Assembly: GCA_945886445.1 (NCBI GenBank)
Contig: CAMCZG010000006.1
Coordinates: 1-50,274, forward strand
Direction of reading: 5' to 3'
Source of the DNA: Bifidobacterium breve
GTDB taxonomy: Bacteria; Actinomycetota; Acidimicrobiia; Acidimicrobiales; Ilumatobacteraceae
Length of the DNA stretch: 50,274 bases
A program made the position numbers and the translations under genes. Shown piece by piece: positions 1 to 6,968 of the stretch; position 1 is the first letter of the stretch, and the number at the start of each line of letters is the position of its first letter. The notes beneath the pieces were generated by a model. That model saw only the letters and a list, made by a program, of their open reading frames with translations, had not been told where the DNA came from and made no database searches.

Positions 1-2
1 TC

Positions 3-31
3 TTGATCTTGAATAATTTTCAGCCTACATT
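3..31 (+). promoter_or_regulatory. Sigma-70-type promoter of the secreted protein gene
   Basis: TTGATC (3-8) and TACATT (26-31) are separated by 17 bases, a good housekeeping-type promoter. Just downstream lies the perfect 10-base palindrome TTGTATACAA (30-39), overlapping the end of the -10 box, which could be an operator or only AT-rich sequence. An AAGGAG ribosome site follows before the ATG at 56. Assignment is by pattern only. Confidence 0.5.
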
Positions 32-55
32 GTATACAAATACAAAGGAGACTCT

Positions 56-1480
56 ATGAAACGACCCATTCGCATCTCACTCGCGGTTGCTCTCATTGCG
101 GCCTGTGCACTGTCCACCGCTAGCCCACGGGTTCACGCTGATGGTGTTGATGAGTTTATCCCAGACCAAAGTTCCCTTGATGCAAATCCCAACTTAAATC
201 CTAGCCAAGGCAACTGGTCTGACCTTAAAGGCGGAGTCACTGGCAGACCCTATATTGCTGAGTTATCGGTCACGACGGGAGGCGTCACAACTACGCTGGT
301 GACTGGTGGTACTACTACAACAGTCGCATCCACAACTCCAGGTGCCATCACCGCAGTCATTGCGCCGATCAACTTGTGCGCAAAAGGCCGCACTTCTATG
401 TGCTACGACACGCCTAACCGTGTCAGTATCCAACTTGCCTATGTCAAGGGAGGTGGGCAGTTGGGAGGCAATTTTTCTGCGCCGACTACCGCGCTCTCAC
501 CGAGCATCACGGATACTTCAGTCTTTGACCTCACGGTTGGACTGAACAGTATCGGGGGCAATCTTCGATGGACATGGATGAGTGGCGCCCCCACTTTCTG
601 GAAGACACAAGGATTAAGGAGCGACAGCGGGACAGCGCGAGTGAAGTTCTCGCTCGGAAAATATCCGAGTCTCAATTACTCAGGTTCAGGCGCAGAAATG
701 TGCACCGCCATTCCTGTGTCTGTTTGTGATGCAGAGAAATCAACCCAAGACACGTTGGGGATGCAAATGGTTTTGAGTCTTGACACTACGCTCAGCGAGG
801 CGTTTGCGGGTGCGCTATTTGCCACCAATAATGCCGTTATGGGTTCTCTTGACGTATCGAGTGGTGAAACGCCAACCCTGACCTATGGCATTGCTGGACC
901 GCACAAAATGAGTGACGGCTCTGTGCGTAGAGGTACGTTCTATGGCTTCCTTTCCGACGCAGTTCTTGAATCACAGTTCAAAATTGCCGCAACAGAAACC
1001 GACATGACAAAACTGCTCAGCGTTGCTCGTACTGCAGAATCGAAATCAACTGCTGATGCTGGTACCGACACGGTGACATGGAGCAAGTGGACCGCAGCCG
1101 ACAATGGCACCGACGGACGACTTGTCACCATCTCTGACATTTCCTTCTCGGCGCCAAAATTTAAGGTCACCAAAGTTTCCTCTTCTGGTTCTGGCACTGC
1201 GAAGACCATAGGTAGTTCTGCTCCGCAAGCGCCAACTGGTATTAAATTCACCACCAAGGCACGCACCATCACCCTCACCGGTTCTGGAGTGGCTGGCATT
1301 AGCTACAAAGCAACTGCAACATTGGGCGCAGCAACAAAGTCGAGTTCTTGCAAACTTGCTGGCACCAAATTGACCTGCACAGTGAAAACCACCAAGGCCG
1401 GTTCATGGAAAGTAAAGGTGACACCATCGAAGTCGGGTGCTACTGGCGCTTCGTGGTCACGCGCTATCAAAGTGAAATAA
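56..1480 (+). CDS. Secreted protein of unknown function
   Basis: 474 residues beginning with a clear Sec signal peptide (basic n-region MKRPIR, hydrophobic core to about residue 22, probable cleavage after VHA near residue 28). The mature part starts with an Asp/Asn-rich stretch, then a Thr/Val-rich low-complexity segment (about residues 71-96). The last 80 residues form a Lys/Thr/Ser-rich beta-type module with two close cysteines (SSC...LTC) that resembles bacterial Ig-like or surface-layer repeats. No catalytic motif is visible. The start is fixed by an AAGGAG site six bases upstream. It is monocistronic, with its own promoter and a hairpin behind it. I do not recognise the family; an extracellular or envelope role is inferred from the signal peptide. 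Confidence 0.85.
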   Translation: MKRPIRISLAVALIAACALSTASPRVHADGVDEFIPDQSSLDANPNLNPSQGNWSDLKGGVTGRPYIAELSVTTGGVTTTLVTGGTTTTVASTTPGAITAVIAPINLCAKGRTSMCYDTPNRVSIQLAYVKGGGQLGGNFSAPTTALSPSITDTSVFDLTVGLNSIGGNLRWTWMSGAPTFWKTQGLRSDSGTARVKFSLGKYPSLNYSGSGAEMCTAIPVSVCDAEKSTQDTLGMQMVLSLDTTLSEAFAGALFATNNAVMGSLDVSSGETPTLTYGIAGPHKMSDGSVRRGTFYGFLSDAVLESQFKIAATETDMTKLLSVARTAESKSTADAGTDTVTWSKWTAADNGTDGRLVTISDISFSAPKFKVTKVSSSGSGTAKTIGSSAPQAPTGIKFTTKARTITLTGSGVAGISYKATATLGAATKSSSCKLAGTKLTCTVKTTKAGSWKVKVTPSKSGATGASWSRAIKVK

Positions 1481-1491
1481 AACGAGAAATA

Positions 1492-1525
1492 CGAAAGCCG
1501 AGCCGTGGTGCCGGCTCGGCTTTCG
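1492..1525. terminator. Bidirectional hairpin terminator between convergent genes
   Basis: A perfect 14-bp inverted repeat (arms 1492-1505 and 1512-1525) with a 6-base loop sits between the stop of the secreted protein and the convergent recA stop. The stem is GC-rich and ends in CGAAAG/CTTTCG, so each strand has a short U-containing tail. It can serve both genes. Confidence 0.7.
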
Positions 1526-1579
1526 ATTCTTCTCTTGGAGAGGCAGTGGCAGCTACAACAAGAGAGTGAACGGTGACGC

Positions 1580-2620
1580 TTAGTCGAGTTCGATTGGTTG
1601 CTCGTCGGCTTCGGTGAACTCGGCCACTGGACCATCGAGACCTGCACTGCTGCGGATCTTTTCTGACATTTGCATCATGATTTCTGGGTTAGCGGTGAGA
1701 TAGGCCTTGGCGTTTTCACGACCCTGACCCAATTGCTCACCTTCGTAGGTGTACCAAGCGCCCGACTTCTTGGCAATGTCGTATTCCACAGCCATGTCGA
1801 GCAATGCGCCTTCGCGGCTGATGCCTTTGCCGTACATGATGTCGAATTCGGCCTGACGGAACGGTGGTGACACTTTGTTTTTCACTACCTTCACGCGGGT
1901 GCGGTTACCCACAATTTCTGTTCCGTCTTTGATGGACTCAATACGACGGATGTCGAGACGTACTGATGAATAGAACTTGAGTGCACGACCACCTGGAGTT
2001 GTTTCTGGTGAACCGAACATGACGCCAATTTTTTCGCGCAGCTGGTTAATGAAGATACAAATGGTGTCGGTCTTGTTGAGGTTTGCAGTAATTTTGCGCA
2101 AAGCCTGACTCATGAGGCGAGCTTGCAGACCCATGTGGCTGTCGCCCATTTCGCCTTCAATTTCAGCACGCGGTGTAAGTGCAGCCACTGAGTCGATAAC
2201 AACAATGTCGATTGCACCTGAGCGAATGAGCATGTCGGCAATTTCGAGAGCTTGTTCACCGGTGTCTGGCTGGGAGATGAGCAACTGGTCGACGTCGACG
2301 CCAATAGCGCGGGCGTAAATTGGGTCCATGGCGTGCTCTGCGTCGATGTAGGCACAGATGCCACCATTGCGCTGAGCTTCTGCAACTGCATGCATGGCAA
2401 GGGTGGATTTACCCGAAGATTCTGGGCCGTAGATTTCAACCACACGACCACGTGGCAAGCCACCGATTCCGAGGGCGATGTCGAGCGGGATAGCCCCGGT
2501 GCTGATGGCTTGGATGCCAAGGGAGGTCTTTTCTCCCATACGCATGATGGAGCCCTTACCGAACTGCTTGTCGATTTGGGCGAGAGCGGCATCGAGGGCC
2601 TTGTCGCGGTCGTTGCTCAT
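1580..2620 (-). CDS. recA: Recombinase RecA
   Basis: 346-residue RecA, the strand-exchange ATPase of homologous recombination and co-protease for LexA cleavage. Visible marks are the Walker A motif GPESSGKST (residues 65-73), the Walker B strand [10 protein letters not shown], the loop-1 region [20 protein letters not shown] and the conserved [14 protein letters not shown] segment; the C-terminus is acidic as in the family. The reading frame stays open for 25 more codons upstream, but the start at 2620 gives the usual [13 protein letters not shown] beginning and has a GAAAGG ribosome site. A LexA-type box lies about 130 bases upstream. recX, often directly downstream of recA, is not here: the next gene is convergent. 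Confidence 0.98.
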   Translation of the reverse strand: MSNDRDKALDAALAQIDKQFGKGSIMRMGEKTSLGIQAISTGAIPLDIALGIGGLPRGRVVEIYGPESSGKSTLAMHAVAEAQRNGGICAYIDAEHAMDPIYARAIGVDVDQLLISQPDTGEQALEIADMLIRSGAIDIVVIDSVAALTPRAEIEGEMGDSHMGLQARLMSQALRKITANLNKTDTICIFINQLREKIGVMFGSPETTPGGRALKFYSSVRLDIRRIESIKDGTEIVGNRTRVKVVKNKVSPPFRQAEFDIMYGKGISREGALLDMAVEYDIAKKSGAWYTYEGEQLGQGRENAKAYLTANPEIMMQMSEKIRSSAGLDGPVAEFTEADEQPIELD

Positions 2621-2746
2621 ATGGAACCTTTCAGAAAACCCGTGAAACGGGAGATGTATTGGGCGGAACGTGTATTCACTTCGTATTGTGTGCACAACCT
2701 AGACACGGGGTGTCATATGTATTCGCGAACAACAACACTGTAGTTA

Positions 2747-2760
2747 CGAACAGACGTTCG
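2747..2760 (-). promoter_or_regulatory. LexA (SOS) box upstream of recA
   Basis: The 14-base palindrome CGAACAGACGTTCG contains GAAC-N4-GTTC, the actinobacterial/Gram-positive SOS-box core. It lies in the 176-base gap upstream of recA, 127 bases before the chosen ATG. Its position fits LexA control of recA; the exact promoter could not be assigned. Confidence 0.8.
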
Positions 2761-2796
2761 GTCAAGCATCTCCGCCAGATTTTTGGAGAAATCTTT

Positions 2797-3231
2797 TTAC
2801 TGGGTCTTGGCAGCCACCGCAGCAGCCGCATCGGCGAGCTCTGCAGGCTCGAGATCGCGCATGAAAATGTCGACCCCCAGCCACATGCCATAGCTAATGG
2901 GATACATGAAGATGGGCAAAATAATAGCCAAGCTTCCTACTACTGCGAGCAAAGGCACCACAGCGACATCGGGGTAGGTCAAGAACACACCCACTCCCAT
3001 ACCAGCAAGCAAGACGCCATAGGACACCATGACGTTCATTGTCATTGCGCCGAGTTCAAAACCTTCTAGGCGACGTTGCCACAACAGGCCACACGTATGG
3101 CAACGGTCGTCGCGCTTGAACCAACTAATGAAAAAGGCTCCCTTACCGCCACACCACGCACAACGGCGAAAGAGCCCTCTGAGCAACATGTGAATGAGAC
3201 CTGGACGTACGCGTACTGCAGTTGTATTCAC
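2797..3231 (-). CDS. DUF983 family membrane protein
   Basis: 144 residues with two N-terminal CxxC-type pairs (CAWCGG and CHTCGL, about residues 24-45) followed by two hydrophobic segments (about 64-84 and 90-115). This order, a zinc-ribbon-like head followed by a two-helix membrane domain, is the DUF983 pattern; the function of the family is unknown. The chosen start is GTG at 3231, which gives the usual spacing before the RGLFRRC motif; an ATG at 3189 is an alternative. It lies 16 bases after the HemL-like aminotransferase gene and is probably co-transcribed with it. Confidence 0.8.
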   Translation of the reverse strand: MNTTAVRVRPGLIHMLLRGLFRRCAWCGGKGAFFISWFKRDDRCHTCGLLWQRRLEGFELGAMTMNVMVSYGVLLAGMGVGVFLTYPDVAVVPLLAVVGSLAIILPIFMYPISYGMWLGVDIFMRDLEPAELADAAAAVAAKTQ

Positions 3232-3247
3232 AGGAAAATTCTACACG

Positions 3248-4663
3248 TCACTTCGTGAGTTCGCCGACGAACTCTTGAAACACATCGGCATAATGCATTA
3301 CTTCTGCATCGGTATGCATGACCGAGATGAGCCACTGTTCATCGAGGCCTGGTGGCAAAAGGACACCACGGTTGATGCCATGTATCCATTGCGCAAAGGC
3401 AAGATCAAAATCGGTTTCTTTATAATCGCGATAATTGTGCACTGGATTCGCCGACCACGTGATGCAACCCTTTGCACCAAACTGCACTGTGTGCGCCGGC
3501 AATGATGCACTCACGATGATGTCGTTGCATGCGCTCAACAGTTGCTCATTGAGTTCTGCTGTGCCCAGTGTTACTGCAGGTGTGCACACTTCATTGAGCA
3601 CTGCACGAGTAGCAGCCATCACCAGAGGATTGCCGTTATATGTACCTAAATGCAGAACTTTTCCTGTTGTGATGACATCCATGTATTCGGCCTTGCCGCC
3701 AAATGCACCAACGGGGAAACCGCCACCAATACTTTTTGCAAGTGCAATAAGGTCGGGCTGCACACCTAAAGCACCAGTTGCTCCACCCCAGCCGGCAGTG
3801 ATTCCGGTTTTCACCTCGTCAAAAATAAGCAACGTTCCGTGACGCTGAGTGATTTCACGAACAGCTTCGAGATAGCCAGGCAGTGGTTTGCAGATTCCAA
3901 TGTTTTCCATGACGGGCTCAACAATGAAACATGCAACATCGTTATTCGATAACGCACGCTCTAGTGCTTCAGCATCGTTGTATGGCACCACAATGGTGTC
4001 GCCAAGAACTGCTGCGGTAATACCTGCAGTTGCGGGAACGGCATGCGGAGCATGTGCAGGGCCAGCTAAATGAAGTGGTGGTTTCATTGACACCATCACT
4101 TCATCGTGATGACCGTGATAGCCACCTTCCACTTTTACAATTTTGTCGCGACCCGTTACGCCACGCGCAACGCGAATGGCATCCATTGTTGCTTCAGTAC
4201 CTGAGTTGGTGAATCGCCACATGGGCAGCCCGAAACGTGCTCCGAGCAACTCAGCAACTTCAGCATTCACTTCGCTTGGGGTGACAAATAATGTTCCGTC
4301 GTTCAACTGTGCGTCGACTGCTGCACGCACAATGGGGTTGGCATGGCCAGAAAACAGCGCGCCAAAGCCCATGGAGAAATCGATATAGCGATGGCCGTCG
4401 ACATCTTCCATGTGTGCGCCACGAGCACTGCGCACCACGATGGGATGTGGGTCGTAATTTTGGAAACTAGAAGCCACACCCATTGGCATGACGCGGCGTG
4501 CACGTTGCGACGCAAGTTGCGAGCCCGCGGTGCGGTCGCTGTAACGCAGCAACTCACGGGCGGTGATGACCTTGGCCCGAGCGATGAGTTGCTCGTGCGG
4601 GGTGGCTGAACGGGTAGAGCGTGCGGTAGATGTACCTGACAACGAGGAATGCGTTGTTTTCAT
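3248..4663 (-). CDS. Class-III aminotransferase, glutamate-1-semialdehyde aminomutase-like
   Basis: 471 residues, a fold-type I PLP enzyme. Family marks are TNSGTEATMDAIRVARG, the YHGHHDEV motif, the aspartate of IFDEVKTG that contacts the PLP ring nitrogen, and the lysine in LIALAKSIGGGFPVGAFGG that forms the internal aldimine. The closest named relative is HemL, which makes 5-aminolevulinate, but several positions differ from classical HemL (GGYHGHHD instead of GCYHGHAD, DEVKTG instead of DEVMTGFR) and there is a roughly 40-residue N-terminal extension. No other haem genes are nearby. I therefore call it a GSAM-like aminotransferase of uncertain substrate. A GGAG ribosome site precedes the ATG. 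Confidence 0.85.
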   Translation of the reverse strand: MKTTHSSLSGTSTARSTRSATPHEQLIARAKVITARELLRYSDRTAGSQLASQRARRVMPMGVASSFQNYDPHPIVVRSARGAHMEDVDGHRYIDFSMGFGALFSGHANPIVRAAVDAQLNDGTLFVTPSEVNAEVAELLGARFGLPMWRFTNSGTEATMDAIRVARGVTGRDKIVKVEGGYHGHHDEVMVSMKPPLHLAGPAHAPHAVPATAGITAAVLGDTIVVPYNDAEALERALSNNDVACFIVEPVMENIGICKPLPGYLEAVREITQRHGTLLIFDEVKTGITAGWGGATGALGVQPDLIALAKSIGGGFPVGAFGGKAEYMDVITTGKVLHLGTYNGNPLVMAATRAVLNEVCTPAVTLGTAELNEQLLSACNDIIVSASLPAHTVQFGAKGCITWSANPVHNYRDYKETDFDLAFAQWIHGINRGVLLPPGLDEQWLISVMHTDAEVMHYADVFQEFVGELTK

Positions 4664-4808
4664 GTGGGTCTCCGATGGATTCCGAAGTCCTCACTGTATC
4701 ACACTGCGATATACGTTGTCACACACACCCTGAGGTACGGATTGCCCTGTCATTTCGTTGTCCCTCTTCTGGGCGGCCGTGCTCTTTTTGCCTTTCCTGA
4801 GAGCTGAG

Positions 4809-4837
4809 TTGGCACATCTTGCGCTTTGTGGCACACT
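4809..4837 (+). promoter_or_regulatory. Probable promoter of tRNA-His
   Basis: TTGGCA (4809-4814), five of six matches to the -35 consensus, is followed after 17 bases by CACACT (4832-4837), a weak -10. The predicted start point lies a few bases before the tRNA. The -10 match is poor, so confidence is limited. Confidence 0.4.
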
Positions 4838-4848
4838 CATAAGCCTTG

Positions 4849-4925
4849 GTGGGCGTAGCTCAGTTGGTTAGAGCGTCGGTTTGTGGTACCGAAGGTCGGG
4901 GGTTCGAGACCCCTCGTCCACCCCA
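4849..4925 (+). tRNA. tRNA-His (anticodon GTG)
   Basis: A full cloverleaf folds: acceptor GTGGGCG/CGTCCAC, D stem GCTC/GAGC, anticodon stem TCGGT/ACCGA with loop TTGTGGT, T stem GGGGG/CCCCT with TTCGAGA loop. The anticodon GTG reads histidine codons. The base before the acceptor (4848) is G and the discriminator (4922) is C, giving the G-1:C73 pair that is the histidine identity element. CCA is encoded (4923-4925). Confidence 0.97.
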
Positions 4926-4928
4926 AGT

Positions 4929-4968
4929 GGGTGGGTTTGTTTACGCAGGTAGGCGAACCCACCCTTTA
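4929..4968 (+). terminator. Hairpin with T-rich tail after tRNA-His
   Basis: A 9-bp inverted repeat (arms 4929-4937 and 4956-4964) with an 18-base loop is followed by TTTATTCTT. It is placed directly after tRNA-His and before tRNA-Lys, so the two tRNAs are probably separate units. Confidence 0.6.
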
Positions 4969-4971
4969 TTC

Positions 4972-4999
4972 TTCATTTGGGCTGGCAGTGTCGTATGCT
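4972..4999 (+). promoter_or_regulatory. Possible promoter of tRNA-Lys
   Basis: TATGCT (4994-4999) lies 9 bases before the tRNA, with TTCATT (4972-4977) 16 bases upstream. The -35 match is weak; the call rests mostly on position after the preceding terminator. Confidence 0.35.
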
Positions 5000-5008
5000 C
5001 TTGCCGTC

Positions 5009-5080
5009 GCGCCTCTAGCTCAATGGCAGAGCAACGGACTCTTAATCCGCAGGTTCTGGGTTCGAATCCCAGGGGGCGCA
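5009..5080 (+). tRNA. tRNA-Lys (anticodon CTT)
   Basis: 72-base cloverleaf: acceptor GCGCCTC/GGGGCGC, D stem GCTC/GAGC, anticodon loop CTCTTAA, T stem CTGGG/CCCAG with TTCGAAT loop, discriminator A. Anticodon CTT reads AAG. The first anticodon-stem pair (27-43) is an A-C mismatch; the other four pairs are canonical. CCA is not encoded, unlike in the neighbouring tRNA-His. Confidence 0.96.
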
Positions 5081-5117
5081 CAACTAAAATATCGACAACC
5101 CCCGACCGTGTTGAGGT

Positions 5118-5741
5118 CTATGCCGTGAGCACTGGAATACCGGCGAGTATCACGAGCCCAAAAAGCGATAGGACGATAGAAAATATCGCCAAAGAACAGA
5201 TGAGGCTTTGTCGTTTAATGATTGACGCAATACCCAACATAAACAGCGCGACGGCGAAGAGGGCTGTGAGCATCTGTAGTCGGTCGCTGTATTTACCTGC
5301 CACTTCCGACTCGCGCAGAATCTTTTCCCCTTCTACTTCCACTTTGGAAATAGGCCCATACAACGAGTCCATATACGGCTTGCAATCTGGCAATTGACTC
5401 GTTTCCTTGGCGACTAAACACGTCATTGCTGACTCGTAAAACTCAAATGAACCATTAGAGGTTTGCAGATCTTCGTAAATTTTATCTTTGCTGATGCCAT
5501 CGATAATGAGGCGCACCTGCTTGTCTTTCCACACTGAAAGGTCGTCTCGATACTTGACTTCGGAGGTAATCCACATGTTGTTTGCATCGCCCAGAGAAAG
5601 TTGGTAGTTCGTTAAGGCTTCATCTGAAACGCCACCATGCAGGGATGACTGCACGCCACTCCATGCTGTAGCAGTTGAGACGATTCCGAGAAGAACGACA
5701 ATAAAGATGTCGTTTGCTAGCAGCGTGAATAGCTTTTTCAT
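5118..5741 (-). CDS. Membrane protein of unknown function
   Basis: 207 residues. An N-terminal hydrophobic segment (about residues 10-28) is followed by a 110-residue polar, acidic region with two cysteines (about 107 and 118), and then two close C-terminal hydrophobic segments (about 157-173 and 181-203). This suggests an extracytoplasmic middle domain held by three membrane helices. The start is supported by an AGGAAG ribosome site. It is transcribed divergently from the flavodoxin-fold pair. I do not recognise the family. Confidence 0.7.
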   Translation of the reverse strand: MKKLFTLLANDIFIVVLLGIVSTATAWSGVQSSLHGGVSDEALTNYQLSLGDANNMWITSEVKYRDDLSVWKDKQVRLIIDGISKDKIYEDLQTSNGSFEFYESAMTCLVAKETSQLPDCKPYMDSLYGPISKVEVEGEKILRESEVAGKYSDRLQMLTALFAVALFMLGIASIIKRQSLICSLAIFSIVLSLFGLVILAGIPVLTA

Positions 5742-5769
5742 TAAGTCTGCTTCCTGTTAAACAACCGAC

Positions 5770-5775
5770 TATGTT
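5770..5775 (+). promoter_or_regulatory. Possible -10 box for a leaderless transcript
   Basis: TATGTT ends 9 bases before the ATG at 5785 and no ribosome site is visible between them. This spacing would place the transcript start at or near the start codon. The pattern recurs elsewhere in the window. Confidence 0.35.
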
Positions 5776-5784
5776 TGATCATAT

Positions 5785-6375
5785 ATGAACGTTGTCGTGG
5801 TGTTCGCACATCCGTCGGCCGACAGTTTTGGGCAGGCCATTTGCTCAACAGCAGTGAGCGCACTCGAAAGTTCTGGCCATAAAGTTTCTTTGTTGGCGCT
5901 GTATCACAGCCACTTCGCTGCAGCAATGTCGCGAGAAGAATGGCTCGCCTATCACGGCGAAAGCCCTGCACTGGACCCAGACGTGAAATCTCATGGCGAA
6001 CTCGTGCGCAATGCCGATGCACTCATTTTCATTTATCCCACGTGGTGGTCGGGGCTTCCTTCCATCATGAAGGGCTGGCTCGAGCGCGTGCTCGTTTCTG
6101 GAGTTGCTTTTCACTTCAACAAAAAAGACAAAGTGCGTCCGTCGCTGAAGCAAGTGCGACATTTAGTAGGCATTAGTACCTACGGATCACCACACATTTA
6201 TATTGCACTCATGAACGACAACGGCCGGCGCATCATTATGCGGGCATTGCGCGTGTGCACCGGTTGGCGCACCAAACGCACCTGGCTTGGCATGTACAAC
6301 ATGGGCAATTCCACGAGCGAACAACGCGACGAATTCCTTCAACGGGTCAACAAAACATTGCGAGAACTTTCATGA
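5785..6375 (+). CDS. Flavodoxin-fold NAD(P)H:quinone oxidoreductase-like protein (first of a pair)
   Basis: 196 residues of the flavodoxin_2 (NQO/MdaB/KefF) family, soluble FMN/FAD enzymes that carry out two-electron reduction of quinones and similar substrates. Evidence is the first strand and phosphate loop MNVVVVFAHPSADSFG, the FIYPTWWSGLPSIMKGWLERV motif at the flavin and dimer face, and the later VGISTYGS strand. The last four bases overlap the start of a second gene of the same family (ATGA), so the two are translationally coupled. The substrate cannot be read from the sequence. Confidence 0.85.
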   Translation: MNVVVVFAHPSADSFGQAICSTAVSALESSGHKVSLLALYHSHFAAAMSREEWLAYHGESPALDPDVKSHGELVRNADALIFIYPTWWSGLPSIMKGWLERVLVSGVAFHFNKKDKVRPSLKQVRHLVGISTYGSPHIYIALMNDNGRRIIMRALRVCTGWRTKRTWLGMYNMGNSTSEQRDEFLQRVNKTLRELS

Positions 6376-6968
6376 AGATCTTGCTCGTTTTTGCCCACCC
6401 CAACCCTGCATCATTTTCTGGTGCATTGCGCGACATCGTGTTGAGTTGTGCCGAAAAAACTTCGTGCGAAGTTCGTCAACATGATTTATACGACACGGGT
6501 TTTTCTGCGGCGTTATCGGCAAATGAATGGACACTGCATCGCTCACCGCCCGACACCAAACCACACCTCGCCGAATATTTCGGCGATCTTCAGTGGTGCG
6601 ACACGCTTGTTTTTGTTTACCCCACATGGTGGAGCGGGCAACCCGCTATAGCAAAAGCATGGCTCGACCGCGTACTTGCGAACGATGTGGCTTGGACATT
6701 CCCCGATGGCGCGAGTCGCATTTATGGCAACTTGAAAAATGTGAAACGCATTGTTGCCATTACGACACATGGTTCTTCAAAGTGGGTAAATGCATTCGAA
6801 GGTGAAGCTGGCAAGCGCACGCTGTCACGCGGTTTGCGCGTGTTGTGTTCTTGGCGCTGTCGCTTTACGTGGCTCGCGATGTATGCAGTAGACAACTCCA
6901 CGCGCTACGAACGCAATAAATTTACGCAGCAGGTGGAACGTCGCCTAATGCGAATGTTTCACCACTAG
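6372..6968 (+). CDS. Flavodoxin-fold NAD(P)H:quinone oxidoreductase-like protein (second of a pair)
   Basis: 198 residues, paralogous to the preceding gene along its whole length: MKILLVFAHPNPASFSG at the N-terminus, FVYPTWWSGQPAIAKAWLDRV in the middle and VAITTHGSSKW later. The frame is open upstream to 6255, but the ATG at 6372 overlaps the previous stop in an ATGA arrangement and gives the family's normal start. The pair looks like a tandem duplication that may act as a heterodimer or on different substrates. The last 47 bases overlap the convergent RNA methyltransferase gene. Confidence 0.85.
   Translation: MKILLVFAHPNPASFSGALRDIVLSCAEKTSCEVRQHDLYDTGFSAALSANEWTLHRSPPDTKPHLAEYFGDLQWCDTLVFVYPTWWSGQPAIAKAWLDRVLANDVAWTFPDGASRIYGNLKNVKRIVAITTHGSSKWVNAFEGEAGKRTLSRGLRVLCSWRCRFTWLAMYAVDNSTRYERNKFTQQVERRLMRMFHH

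Noticed and set aside
4849-5080. tRNA genes as possible integration sites
   Set aside because: No integrase, direct repeat of a tRNA 3' end or foreign-looking genes nearby.
4846-5397. 183-codon frame running through both tRNAs
   Set aside because: It reads tRNA sequence as protein and overlaps the opposite-strand membrane protein gene.
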